A DNA stretch of 64,000 nucleotides from Rosettibacter primus. GTDB taxonomy: Bacteria; Bacteroidota; Ignavibacteria; Ignavibacteriales; Melioribacteraceae. The notes under the pieces were generated by a model. That model did not search any database and was not told the origin of the DNA. It saw nothing but the letters and a program-made list of their open reading frames with translations. Positions within the stretch are counted from its first letter, which is position 1, and each line of letters starts with the position of its first letter. Both the position numbers and the translations under genes were made by a program. The stretch spans positions 1-64,000 of the forward strand of contig NZ_JAYKGK010000013.1 of the NCBI RefSeq assembly GCF_036860675.1, given 5' to 3'. Below, piece after piece: positions 18,171 through 28,068 of this stretch.

Positions 18171-21080
18171 TCACTTAGTTTTTGGTCTTAAATCATCAGT
18201 GCTTTGTTTTGTATAAAAATTAATTGCAGGAGGTCTGTCTTTCTTTTCAAAAAGTTCTTCGACAATTGAATAATCAACTTTATATTTTGGATTGAATTTG
18301 TCTGATAACATATATTTTGTCAAACTATATAATAATTGTCTTGCAGCGGGTCTTTCTTCCAAATTGTTTTGGAGGTCAGCACTGCAAACCATAAGTTTTC
18401 CATTTTCAACCTGGGCTTCGAACAATACAGCTAATCGACGATTTAAGAACCACGTATCGATAGGTTGTATTAGTGGTTTAAATTCTTTGGGGAAAAGTTC
18501 AAGATTCATTACCTGCTGACGATTAAGAATTTCCCACCATTGTAAATTACTGTGATATTCAGTTGGAAAATCTTCAAAAGCCGGATGCTTTGGATTACAT
18601 AAAATCCCCAATGTATGAGGCGGTCTCATTTTAAACCATGATGTATTCCAGAATACTGGTCTTAAATATTGAACTACATCTTTACCATTTTCAACAATAC
18701 CTGCTGCATGTAAAAAAACTTTTCCACCATTTTTTAAAACAGATTTTGCCCTCTCATCAAGTTTATTGCAGAAATAAATTTCATTATCATTCAATTGAGG
18801 AAGTTTCTCAGGATAAACCCAGAAATCCCAATTATTTGTGTGATTATCAATATTTATCTCGAGATTTAATTTTTCTGCTTTTGAAATTTTTGAAAGTAAT
18901 AAAGTAATCTTTCCAATTTGAATACAATTACCAATTGGTATAGTTTGACTTGGCAAAGAACCTTTTGCAATAACAACTCCATCTGAGTTCGTAATTTTCC
19001 ATTGCGGTATTACATTTTCGAGTGGACGATTGCCAAAATGAAAAACTTCAAATTCAGCTTCAAATTTTTCGTTGTTTAGAAAAACAAATTTTGGTATACG
19101 TGCTAACGGGACAGTTTCACTAAAAAATTTTTTAAACTCTTCTACGGTTATATATCCTTTTTCATCCCAAAATGCATCTAGAACTCCAACTAATGCCGTT
19201 CCCTGACCAGGATAATCATTAAGACTGAGTAATTGAATACCAGCTAAACCCGGAGTTCGTAATGCAGCTTCAATCTCAGATTTATAACACAATACCTGTA
19301 ATTTGCCTGATGCCATTAAAAAGTCTTCTGCTTGTTCGCCCATATGATTTTTTTCTAATTCTTCTTTAAATAATTCAAAATTTTTTGCCTTATAAACACC
19401 TGTGTATTTTCCTATCTCTTTAAAATTCGGATAAACACAATGCTGGCCCATTTCATGAACAACATAAGGGACACTATAATTTTTAATCCTATCTGCATAA
19501 TCAAATTTAGTTTCAGGGCGACTATCATCCCAGGGAAGTCCACGAGGTTCAGAGCGAACTATAAATTCACTTTCAGGCACAAGTGGCCAACTTCTGCCTA
19601 TTGATGCACTTGTATAGACTCTTCGTGGATCTCTTTCTTTCCAGTATCTCACATATTCACTGAGATATTTCACCTGATTTTTTCCTGCGGGTTCGTTTCC
19701 ATAAGCCATCATACAAAAAGATGGATGATTACCATAGGCATTAATGATTCTTTCAGTTTCTTCGTAAAGGTACTTATCTATAGGAAGGCTATCTCCCAGA
19801 GTAACACCATGATTTGCCCAGCTTGGACCTTCAACCTGCAAATAAAATCCTAATTTATCAGCCGCCTCGAATGCAGCCTTGGGAGGGCACCATGAATGAA
19901 ACCGCATATGATTTAATCCATAATTTTTACATATTCTAAATATACGTTCCCAAGAAGCTACATCCGTAGGCGGATAACCAGTTAATGGAAATACACAATT
20001 TTCTACTGTCCCTCTTAAAAATATTGGTCGATTATTTATTTGAAAACGTGTTTCCTTTATTGTGAATGAACGCATACCAAATTGAATTGACATCGAATCT
20101 AAATTTTCAGATTCGTTTGATAAAACAGCAGTTAATTTATAAAGTGCTGGATTATATTCATCCCACAACAAAACATTTGAACCCATTGGATAATTAATTT
20201 CAAAATTTGTTGACCCTTTCCTAACTGTAATTTTTTTAGAAATTGGTTGAACATTATGAACTGATTCTGAATTAAATGATTTAGCATATAGTTTTACTTT
20301 GACTGATTTATCTTTGTTAGTGATATTGTGAATATTAATTTTTACACGAACTGATTTATTTTCTACATCAGGATAAATTTTAATATCATCAAAATATATC
20401 GGCGAAGTAGATTTAAGATAAATATCACCTACAATTCCATTCCAGTTCCCCTGAGTTTGGTCTGTAATACTATGTGAATCAGGACCAACATTGATTTCTT
20501 TAATTCGATTATCAATTCTTATTGTAATGATATGACGACCAGGTGTTAATATTTTTGATAAATCATATTGATGAGGTGTTGAAAGACTATTTTGCATTCC
20601 AACTTTTATAGTATCAATCCAGACTGTGGTTTCCCAGTGCGGGCGTTCCAGAAATAATTCAACATTTCTGCCTTTCCAATCTTCAGGAACATCAATTTCT
20701 TTCTGATACCAGGCAACTCCAATATAATGCTTTTTTGGTGTTAGCCAGAATGGAAATTTCAAATTGTCTTTCTTTCGATATTTTGCCATCTCAGGCCTAA
20801 AGTACCACGAACTATCATAAATGCTTCCAGTCCATTTCGTATTTGTATCAGGTTCATAACCTTTATCATTATCTATCATCGAGCCGGGTAAATTTACAAT
20901 ATCATTCAATTTTGACCGATACCAACTTTGTTTGATGCCAACATCATCAGGATCAATTTGAAAATTCCATGTACCTTTTAAAGAGATTACTTCTTTACTT
21001 GTGGTTTGTGAATTATTAACAGAAGAAAAAATAAAGATTAATAAGAAAGCAAATATTGTGAGTTTGATTTTATTATTCAT
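18171..21080 (-). CDS. GH2 family glycoside hydrolase, large secreted
   Basis: A 969-aa protein. The start at 21080 has GGAGT 5 nt upstream and gives a clean signal peptide; an upstream GTG adds eight residues without a site. The sugar-binding domain (LKGTWNFQIDPDDVG) and WNGIVGDIYL are GH2-like. The barrel carries the acid/base in MMAYGNEPAG (E463) and a nucleophile candidate in VVHEMGQH (E543). The C-terminal about 250 residues are an extra region not recognised. It belongs to the group annotated as sugar-binding-domain GH2 in pectin loci of Bacteroidota, with beta-galactosidase or beta-galacturonidase activity most likely. It is 39 bp upstream of the deacetylase gene. Confidence 0.75.
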   Translation of the reverse strand: MNNKIKLTIFAFLLIFIFSSVNNSQTTSKEVISLKGTWNFQIDPDDVGIKQSWYRSKLNDIVNLPGSMIDNDKGYEPDTNTKWTGSIYDSSWYFRPEMAKYRKKDNLKFPFWLTPKKHYIGVAWYQKEIDVPEDWKGRNVELFLERPHWETTVWIDTIKVGMQNSLSTPHQYDLSKILTPGRHIITIRIDNRIKEINVGPDSHSITDQTQGNWNGIVGDIYLKSTSPIYFDDIKIYPDVENKSVRVKINIHNITNKDKSVKVKLYAKSFNSESVHNVQPISKKITVRKGSTNFEINYPMGSNVLLWDEYNPALYKLTAVLSNESENLDSMSIQFGMRSFTIKETRFQINNRPIFLRGTVENCVFPLTGYPPTDVASWERIFRICKNYGLNHMRFHSWCPPKAAFEAADKLGFYLQVEGPSWANHGVTLGDSLPIDKYLYEETERIINAYGNHPSFCMMAYGNEPAGKNQVKYLSEYVRYWKERDPRRVYTSASIGRSWPLVPESEFIVRSEPRGLPWDDSRPETKFDYADRIKNYSVPYVVHEMGQHCVYPNFKEIGKYTGVYKAKNFELFKEELEKNHMGEQAEDFLMASGKLQVLCYKSEIEAALRTPGLAGIQLLSLNDYPGQGTALVGVLDAFWDEKGYITVEEFKKFFSETVPLARIPKFVFLNNEKFEAEFEVFHFGNRPLENVIPQWKITNSDGVVIAKGSLPSQTIPIGNCIQIGKITLLLSKISKAEKLNLEINIDNHTNNWDFWVYPEKLPQLNDNEIYFCNKLDERAKSVLKNGGKVFLHAAGIVENGKDVVQYLRPVFWNTSWFKMRPPHTLGILCNPKHPAFEDFPTEYHSNLQWWEILNRQQVMNLELFPKEFKPLIQPIDTWFLNRRLAVLFEAQVENGKLMVCSADLQNNLEERPAARQLLYSLTKYMLSDKFNPKYKVDYSIVEELFEKKDRPPAINFYTKQSTDDLRPKTK

Positions 21081-21127
21081 GTATACTCCAAAAATTAATT
21101 TCACAAGTAAACCAAAAAACTATAATT

Positions 21128-24007
21128 TCATTCATTCGGATAAATTTGTGTTGCCCCAATTAATTTGACAGGACCAATTAAACCTGATTCAAGTGGTTCC
21201 CAGTCCTTGGCAGTGAACAAACCATTTTCATCTAAATTTTTTCTTTCGCGCGCTGCAAAATTGATATTGTAAAATTTTTTGTAATTAATTCCATTCTTAT
21301 CCAAATAAATAATTCTATTTGCCATTAAGTTCGTTACATGAATTTCAAGTTCATTTATTTCTTGCAGTTTATCTGCTTCAATTGTTAATTGGAATTCTGG
21401 GCCAACTAAAGTTGCCAACTTTTCACCATTTAGATAAACTACTGCTGATTCACATACTTTGCCAAGGTCAAGTAAGTATGCATCGGTTTTAAAATCTGGC
21501 TTCTTAAATTTTGTTTTATAACTTGCCGTTCCTGAAAACCATTTTAACTCATCAGAATGGAGAGTCCATGATTCTAATTTTTTTGTTGAATACGATTCAG
21601 GTAATGTTGGACCTCCTTTAACAAAATCAATTTCCCATTCACCGTCAAGAATAATTTCTTTGTCTGTTTTATCATAAAACTTATAATTGTTAATACTAAT
21701 TTTTTCTGGATACCACTGGAGAATAAGTGTTTCTCCTTTTTTCAATTTTATATAAACTTCAGAATTATTTTCAGTTAAATTTCTAATTGAAGCTTTACCA
21801 ATTTGTTTATTCATTGGATTAAACCAAACAGCATCTTTTCCACCAGAATAAACTTTTACCCATTGAGCAATTTCATTTTCTGTCCAATTACTGATAAAAT
21901 AACAAATACCTTCTTTTCGTTTTATTCTATTAAACCAAAGACCAATTTTCGCCATTTGTTCTGGGAATATTTTAATATCATTTAAAATTGTTTCAACATC
22001 ATCACCTTTAATTATTCTGCCTTTGCCGATATTACTAATAAAATAATTTCCATTAGAGATAAATTTTATTTTATATTTTATTTCATTGTAAAATTTGCGT
22101 CGTGTATCTAAATTATATAAGCCAGGCACATCTGAAGGGAAATCTTTATGAAAAATTATCGTAGCCCCTTTTTCAGCTAAGTGAATTAATTTTTCAAATG
22201 TTTTAAGTGGTATAAAATTGCATTGTGGAACAATTATAGTTTTATATTCTGAGTAGTTATTAGAAATAATTTTTTTATTTAATGATTTTAATTGTTGAAT
22301 TTGTTTGTCGGAAATGTAGTCGTAAGTAAATCCGTTATTTAAAAACATTTCACTAAGGTTTTGAAAATCATCAGGCAATTCATCTCTTCCAGTGCCAAAA
22401 TGTTTTAGCATACTTTTGCCTCTATCTGACCATATATCATAAATCGGGAAATATAATAAAATATCATTTGCTGGTTTAGATGTTTGTAAAAATGCTTGAC
22501 AATTAGTTACATACGAATTAATTGTCTTTAAATCTTCCCACCATGTATTTGTTGGTGCAAAATGAACTGATGCATAGAAAAGCCAGCCCGGCCAATTTTC
22601 ATTGATAGGAGAATAAGGAGTTCCATGATATACAAGATGATTAACACCATTTGCAAAATATAAATCAAAATTCTTTTTTACTTCTGAAAGAGTTGAAAGA
22701 AAATGATCATTAAGCCAAGTTGCAGCTTCAGCTGATATTAATTGTTTCCCAGAAACATGTCCTGCCGAAGTAGCCATTTTAATACGTAAGGGTGAAGAAC
22801 CTTCAGTTTCTGGGATGTCACTAACAGCATACAAATCAATAATATTTGCAGGTGAGCCATGAGCTTGATTACGAACAATTGCATTATATTTTCTTGACCA
22901 TTTTTTCCATTGTAAAGTAAATTTATTCAATAATAAATCAGATATAGTTTCTCTATAGTCACAAATAACTCGATTATTCATATCATCTGAATCGTTCCCA
23001 AATAATGCTGGTAAATAATCTTTTAAATCATAACCTCTGTATTTTTTAAACTCCCCAAAGAATAATGGAGTCCAGTCTGCTTCTCCATCTGCATCATCAA
23101 CTTCATAAGAATCATTAAAGAAAGCACGAATGCCAGTTAAATTCATTCCCGCAGCATTTTTATCAAAAAATTTCAGATAATTTTTTATTGCTTTTTCTGA
23201 AAAATGGTCAATTACATTTCCCTCGCCACCTTTTGAAGCACGTTCTACCATTTTTCCATGCCAGCCTTGAAATACTGCATATAATTTCCATTTGCCATCC
23301 AGGGCAATCCATTCCAAAGTTCCATCACTTTTTACTCTATCGATTAGATTAATTTTATTCCCATTTTCATTGAATGCAACAAGAGCTATTAAAGGCAATT
23401 CTCTTTCAAACCGAACCTGGTCTAATGCAAGCTCTTGCAAATTTTTATTACTGCTGATTGGATATTTTATTTCTGAAATATCAACTTTATGACCAACAGC
23501 TCTAACCAATGGTTCTTGAACATATTTTATTTTCTCATTTAATTTTTCACCTGATGATAAAGTATAAATTTTATACTTAACATTTTTGCACGCATCATCA
23601 TCCGTAACCCATGGGCCGCCAAATGGCCAACCTGAAGCATTAGCAACATCAACTCTTAATCCTAACTTTTCTGCTTGTTCTAAAGTAAATTTCAAAAGCT
23701 GCATCCATTCTGGAGATAAAAAATCTACAAATTGATTTTCATAACCTTTTACTCCATAAATTGCTGTGAGTTCAACACCACCAAAATTAGCTTTGCTAAG
23801 TTCTTCTAAGTTTAATTTCAAATCTTCTTTATTAACTGCACTGCCATACCACCACCATCTTGTCCATGGTTTTGTAATATTAGTTGTGTGAGGCCACTCA
23901 GGTCTATAATAATTTTTTTGACTTAATGTGTGAGATGAGATTAAAAAGAAAAATAAAATAAAAAACCAGTTTGTTAATTCTTTCATGTATTCAATATTTC
24001 TTTTCAT
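21128..24007 (-). CDS. GH106 alpha-L-rhamnosidase
   Basis: A 959-aa protein with an N-terminal signal (hydrophobic segment at residues 14-27, then SHTLSQ). GH106 hallmarks are PWTRWWWYGSAVNKEDL with FGGVELTAIYGV, LRVDVANASGWPFGGPWV, the SAEAATWLNDHF region and NHLVYHGTPYSP. A jelly-roll domain ends the protein (AVVYLNGEKLATLVGPEF). Family members release terminal alpha-L-rhamnose from rhamnogalacturonan backbones and side chains. The released sugar is the substrate of the rhaT/M/A genes of the same region. Two close ATG codons compete for the start; the first is kept. It is 47 bp upstream of the large GH2 gene. Confidence 0.85.
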   Translation of the reverse strand: MKRNIEYMKELTNWFFILFFFLISSHTLSQKNYYRPEWPHTTNITKPWTRWWWYGSAVNKEDLKLNLEELSKANFGGVELTAIYGVKGYENQFVDFLSPEWMQLLKFTLEQAEKLGLRVDVANASGWPFGGPWVTDDDACKNVKYKIYTLSSGEKLNEKIKYVQEPLVRAVGHKVDISEIKYPISSNKNLQELALDQVRFERELPLIALVAFNENGNKINLIDRVKSDGTLEWIALDGKWKLYAVFQGWHGKMVERASKGGEGNVIDHFSEKAIKNYLKFFDKNAAGMNLTGIRAFFNDSYEVDDADGEADWTPLFFGEFKKYRGYDLKDYLPALFGNDSDDMNNRVICDYRETISDLLLNKFTLQWKKWSRKYNAIVRNQAHGSPANIIDLYAVSDIPETEGSSPLRIKMATSAGHVSGKQLISAEAATWLNDHFLSTLSEVKKNFDLYFANGVNHLVYHGTPYSPINENWPGWLFYASVHFAPTNTWWEDLKTINSYVTNCQAFLQTSKPANDILLYFPIYDIWSDRGKSMLKHFGTGRDELPDDFQNLSEMFLNNGFTYDYISDKQIQQLKSLNKKIISNNYSEYKTIIVPQCNFIPLKTFEKLIHLAEKGATIIFHKDFPSDVPGLYNLDTRRKFYNEIKYKIKFISNGNYFISNIGKGRIIKGDDVETILNDIKIFPEQMAKIGLWFNRIKRKEGICYFISNWTENEIAQWVKVYSGGKDAVWFNPMNKQIGKASIRNLTENNSEVYIKLKKGETLILQWYPEKISINNYKFYDKTDKEIILDGEWEIDFVKGGPTLPESYSTKKLESWTLHSDELKWFSGTASYKTKFKKPDFKTDAYLLDLGKVCESAVVYLNGEKLATLVGPEFQLTIEADKLQEINELEIHVTNLMANRIIYLDKNGINYKKFYNINFAARERKNLDENGLFTAKDWEPLESGLIGPVKLIGATQIYPNE

Positions 24008-24038
24008 ATTACTTTATAATTTGATTTGCTTTAATAAT

Positions 24039-25670
24039 TCACTTCAGTAGAACAAATTGTTTTATCATGGTTATACCATTTACCTCTAATTTGCAAAAAT
24101 AAACTCCGCTAGGCAGATTCTTACCATCAAAACGTACTGTGTGAATTCCTTTATTTTTAATTTCATCTACAAGTGTAGTAATTTTTTGACCTAAAGAATT
24201 GTAGATAATAATATTTACATGAGTTGAATAAGGAATCTTAAAAACAAAATTTGTAAAGGCATTAAAAGGATTGGGATAATTTTGAAGTAACTCAATTTCA
24301 TCAGGGATATTGTTTTTTATGTAATTAATGCTTGTCAAATTTTGATTTTCTAGAGCACCTATATCTGGGGCCTTACCAGTAAAATTAAAACCAACATCTA
24401 AACCCGCATCAATAAGGCTACTATTTTTCGATGGACGCATAAAATTAATATCGGGTAAACTGCCATCTGGTTTTCTTGGTGCTGTTAGTTGAGAAACATC
24501 AAGACTAATGAAATCATTGTCAGAAATATTTAATCCTAAATCAAACGAATTATGAGAAAGAGTATTTTTGGTATTATCAATATAAGCTGTGTGCGAGTTG
24601 ACAGGTTGATAACTTAAGTTATTTATTAAAATGTGGTCATAACCATTAAACCATATGTTATCTATTTGAGGACTTTCACGATTGACCATATTAAAATTTA
24701 TGTCGTTTTGATATGCTGTATTGTTGTACCATTCATTTCCACTTAAGTGATGATTTGAATAAAATCCATTAGTTTTATTACCGACAGCTATACAAAATTT
24801 AATTATATTTCTTGGCACTGGATTAGGAATTTTATCAGCTGTATCATGTGCATAACCACCGGCCTTAAATCCATTCCCGTCACCTAATCTTTCAAAAGAT
24901 GTAGAATAACCATTATAGAATGACCAGCAACTATCGAACACAACAGATTCATCTGCTCTAATAATATCAAAACCATCATCGCTGTTAAACCATGCGCGAC
25001 AACCCTTAAAAATATTTCCTTTCCCTCCTGCATCTGGATGACAACCAAAACCATCTGTATTGCTTCCAAGTTTGTCTTCCGAAACATTATCCCAATTTCG
25101 AAATGCATCACAATTTAGAAATAAGTTATAACCCCCTTTATAATGTCTTAGTCCTGTCCCAATATTATCGTGCATACTAATATTTTCAAAAATATTATGA
25201 TTCCCTCTGCTGTAGATACAATATGATTCTGTATGCCCGGTAATTGTAACCTGAACACCTGTCATTTCTAAACCCTTCAAATGTATATAATTTCCAATGA
25301 CATAAATACCTACCACTCTTTGATTCGCAGGCTTTACATCGGAGAAATCAAAAACTGGTGTTTCTCCTGGATAAGCCCAATATTTAATTGTATTTCCTTC
25401 GGTCCCGCTTTTATCTAAATATGTAACGCAGGCAAAAAGATTTGAAACTACTTTTGAAATTTGGTTAGCACGAATTTTATATAATCCTCCTCTAATAAAA
25501 ACTGTATCACCTGGATTTACAAGTTCTTGAGCTTTTTGAAGAGATTCTAATGGTTTATCTATAGTTCCGGGATTTGAATCATTTCCATACGGCGCAATAT
25601 AAATTTGTGAAATTATATTTACTTTCAATATCGTTATAAAAAAAAATACTTTGATTGCTATTTTATTCAT
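24039..25670 (-). CDS. PL9-type pectate lyase with T9SS sorting domain
   Basis: A 543-aa secreted parallel beta-helix protein. A signal peptide is followed by IYIAPYGNDSNPGTIDKPL, the standard opening of PL9/PL1-like lyases. The core shows HNIFENISMHDNIGTGL, TDGFGCHPDAGGKGNIF, FNSDDGFDII and LGDGNGFKAGG, a series typical of PelL/PelX-type PL9. The last about 80 residues are a type A sorting domain (LLQNYPNPFNAFTNFVFKIP through GVYFCKLEVNG), so it should cross the outer membrane by T9SS and be surface-attached or released. It cleaves de-esterified homogalacturonan by beta-elimination. Confidence 0.85.
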   Translation of the reverse strand: MNKIAIKVFFFITILKVNIISQIYIAPYGNDSNPGTIDKPLESLQKAQELVNPGDTVFIRGGLYKIRANQISKVVSNLFACVTYLDKSGTEGNTIKYWAYPGETPVFDFSDVKPANQRVVGIYVIGNYIHLKGLEMTGVQVTITGHTESYCIYSRGNHNIFENISMHDNIGTGLRHYKGGYNLFLNCDAFRNWDNVSEDKLGSNTDGFGCHPDAGGKGNIFKGCRAWFNSDDGFDIIRADESVVFDSCWSFYNGYSTSFERLGDGNGFKAGGYAHDTADKIPNPVPRNIIKFCIAVGNKTNGFYSNHHLSGNEWYNNTAYQNDINFNMVNRESPQIDNIWFNGYDHILINNLSYQPVNSHTAYIDNTKNTLSHNSFDLGLNISDNDFISLDVSQLTAPRKPDGSLPDINFMRPSKNSSLIDAGLDVGFNFTGKAPDIGALENQNLTSINYIKNNIPDEIELLQNYPNPFNAFTNFVFKIPYSTHVNIIIYNSLGQKITTLVDEIKNKGIHTVRFDGKNLPSGVYFCKLEVNGITMIKQFVLLK

Positions 25671-25860
25671 GCTTGAACTTTTATTTTATTGAAGGGTTAA
25701 TTTTTTTTATGAGAATTGTGAACAATATTTTTCTTGAGATTATAATCTTATAATTATTGTGTTAATTAATTTTTTCAGAATTATTATGAGATTAGTAAGC
25801 GCGATGGAAAAATTTTTTTGTTTGAAGTGCTTTATTATAAGCCGGCATTTTATAATGAAT

Positions 25861-27972
25861 TTAATTATTCAGCCAATTTTCACTCGATTCTAAAATATTC
25901 ATATCAAATTTCTTCTTTGTAATTTCTACTGATTCTCTGTACAATTCATTTAAATCAGGCAATTGTAATTTAGAACCTTTACGAATAAATAATGGAGTTT
26001 TATAATCTGGTGCATCAACTTCAATAAAAGTTCCTCCTTTATATTCTTTTTTATTCCATTGGTCAATCCATATTTCACCTGCAGGCAGATAAATTGATTT
26101 CTTAGTTTTACCTTCTTCCCATATGATTGAAACTAATATGTCATTTCCAAATTTATAGGTTGTCCAATCTTCCCAGCATTCTTTTTGATTTGGATACTCA
26201 AGAAATAATGGTCTAATGATAGGCATTCCAGTTTTATTTGCAACTTCAGCATGATGATGAATGTAATCAATCAAGTACATTCTTAATTTTGCATAAAATC
26301 TCCACACTGCAAGTAGTTCATGGTCGAATGATGGTTCATAATCCATATCCCAGAATACTCGATTATTTGTTGGTCCGACTTCCATAATTGGAGAAAAACA
26401 AGAAAAACCAAGCCATCGTTTTGTTACTTCTCGATTAATTTTTCTTGGATAACCGCCAGTATCAGAACCCCAGATAGGATAACCCATTATTGCACATCTT
26501 TGAGCACCTATAATCACCGAGCGAAGTCCTTCAGGCGGATTGCCAGTATCTCCAGCCCACATTCCTCCATATTTTGCACTGCCAGTATATTGAGCTCTTG
26601 GAAATAAAATAAAATCATCAACAAGAATTGGTTTTACAGCATCATAGGCAGCTTTTACATATTGTCGAGGAAAATCATTATAATTTTCACGGTAAGTTGT
26701 GCCTATAAAAGTTTTCAGGTGTAAAGAGTCAAGAAGTTTTTCACCATCAGCTCGGTCAAGTTTAAAGCCTTTAATTCCCATTTTTGCCAATTTTGCAGGA
26801 CCATTTTCTCCCCACCATTTACAAGCTTTTTCATTTGTGAAATCAATTAAAACTTGACGAGCTTTAATTCTATCCCGGCTTATAAGAAAATATTTTTTTG
26901 CTTCTGCTGTATCTGCCATTTTCCCCATAACATAAGGTGCAATCCACATCATCAATTTAATATTTTTTGACTCGAGCCATTTTATCATATTTTGAAAATT
27001 TGGTAGACGTTCATTATCAATTTCATAATCATCAAAACCGTCAGGTCCTGGTGCCCAGGGTCTATCAATCCAGTATGCAGTGCATGGTATATCATAAGCC
27101 TGCATGAGAAGAATTTCTTCAACAATTTGAGAATTGTAAGGTGCATGAACAAAACTGCCGTCATAATATTTTTTATTATTAAAATGTTCATCGCGCCAGC
27201 GCCAGGGTCCAAATGCCCACTTTGGCGGAACAAATGAAGGGCCGGTTTTTAGTGCATGCCGCTTAACTAATTCTGCAGGCACTTTATCCATCATTAATGA
27301 AAATGATAATTCAGGACCTTCAAATAAAATTTGGACAAAATCTTTTCTCTCTTTGCAAAAATCTATAACTCCAGGCCATGTACCTTGAACAAAAATTGCA
27401 TAATTGCCAGATGAGATGTAAAAAGGAGCATAAGCAGAAACTGTTGGTTTTAATTTAACATCAACTTTTTGTCCTCGAAGATTAAGTCCTTCGGTAATTC
27501 CTTTTGCCCATGATTTATTTTGTTCACCATCAACTACACGCTCAAATATTCCGGTAAAATATTCCTCGGGATTTACTTTTGTGTTAATAAGCCATGCTGA
27601 GGGTTTTAGTTCTTTATTCTTAAGCCTAAATGTGAAATCAATATTTTTTTCTTTTTCAATAGTTTCCATTAATATTGACAATGAATCAATTTCCCATATA
27701 TAAATTGTTTTGTTGGATGAGTCTTTATAAAAAGTAAATTCTCCTTTAAGCCAGATTTTTTTATCATTCAGAATAAAACCTATTCCACCTAATGTATCAT
27801 CGGGCTCAATTAATATATTTTCTCCAAATGGATTATGAACTTTAATAGATACAAATGCATCACTATGGCCGGAAACAACTATTCTTTTTTCTTTTGCACT
27901 TAGATTATTTATTGCAATTAAACCACATATTAAAAAGATTAAAAAATTGTAGAATAATTTCTTTTTGTTCAT
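25861..27972 (-). CDS. GH31 family alpha-glycosidase, secreted
   Basis: A 703-aa protein with a signal peptide (about residues 1-26). An N-terminal beta-sandwich is followed by a TIM barrel. The nucleophile region is GFKLDRADGE (D406), and the acid/base candidate is in MWAGDTGNPP (D475). GYPIWGSDTGGYP is the conserved GH31 loop. The R-A-D-G form of the nucleophile motif differs from the W-x-D-M-N-E of alpha-glucosidases and alpha-xylosidases, so the substrate is unclear. Alpha-galactose or another pectic side-chain sugar is possible. It has no T9SS tail, so it probably acts in the periplasm. The 190-bp gap after it may contain a promoter for the PL9 gene. Confidence 0.8.
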   Translation of the reverse strand: MNKKKLFYNFLIFLICGLIAINNLSAKEKRIVVSGHSDAFVSIKVHNPFGENILIEPDDTLGGIGFILNDKKIWLKGEFTFYKDSSNKTIYIWEIDSLSILMETIEKEKNIDFTFRLKNKELKPSAWLINTKVNPEEYFTGIFERVVDGEQNKSWAKGITEGLNLRGQKVDVKLKPTVSAYAPFYISSGNYAIFVQGTWPGVIDFCKERKDFVQILFEGPELSFSLMMDKVPAELVKRHALKTGPSFVPPKWAFGPWRWRDEHFNNKKYYDGSFVHAPYNSQIVEEILLMQAYDIPCTAYWIDRPWAPGPDGFDDYEIDNERLPNFQNMIKWLESKNIKLMMWIAPYVMGKMADTAEAKKYFLISRDRIKARQVLIDFTNEKACKWWGENGPAKLAKMGIKGFKLDRADGEKLLDSLHLKTFIGTTYRENYNDFPRQYVKAAYDAVKPILVDDFILFPRAQYTGSAKYGGMWAGDTGNPPEGLRSVIIGAQRCAIMGYPIWGSDTGGYPRKINREVTKRWLGFSCFSPIMEVGPTNNRVFWDMDYEPSFDHELLAVWRFYAKLRMYLIDYIHHHAEVANKTGMPIIRPLFLEYPNQKECWEDWTTYKFGNDILVSIIWEEGKTKKSIYLPAGEIWIDQWNKKEYKGGTFIEVDAPDYKTPLFIRKGSKLQLPDLNELYRESVEITKKKFDMNILESSENWLNN

Positions 27973-28068
27973 TACTAATACCTTTTAATCTGTTAATTAT
28001 TTGTTACTCGAGTAATGAATTATATCTAAATCCAAGTGTTCAATTTTGAAAAAACAAATTAAGAATTA

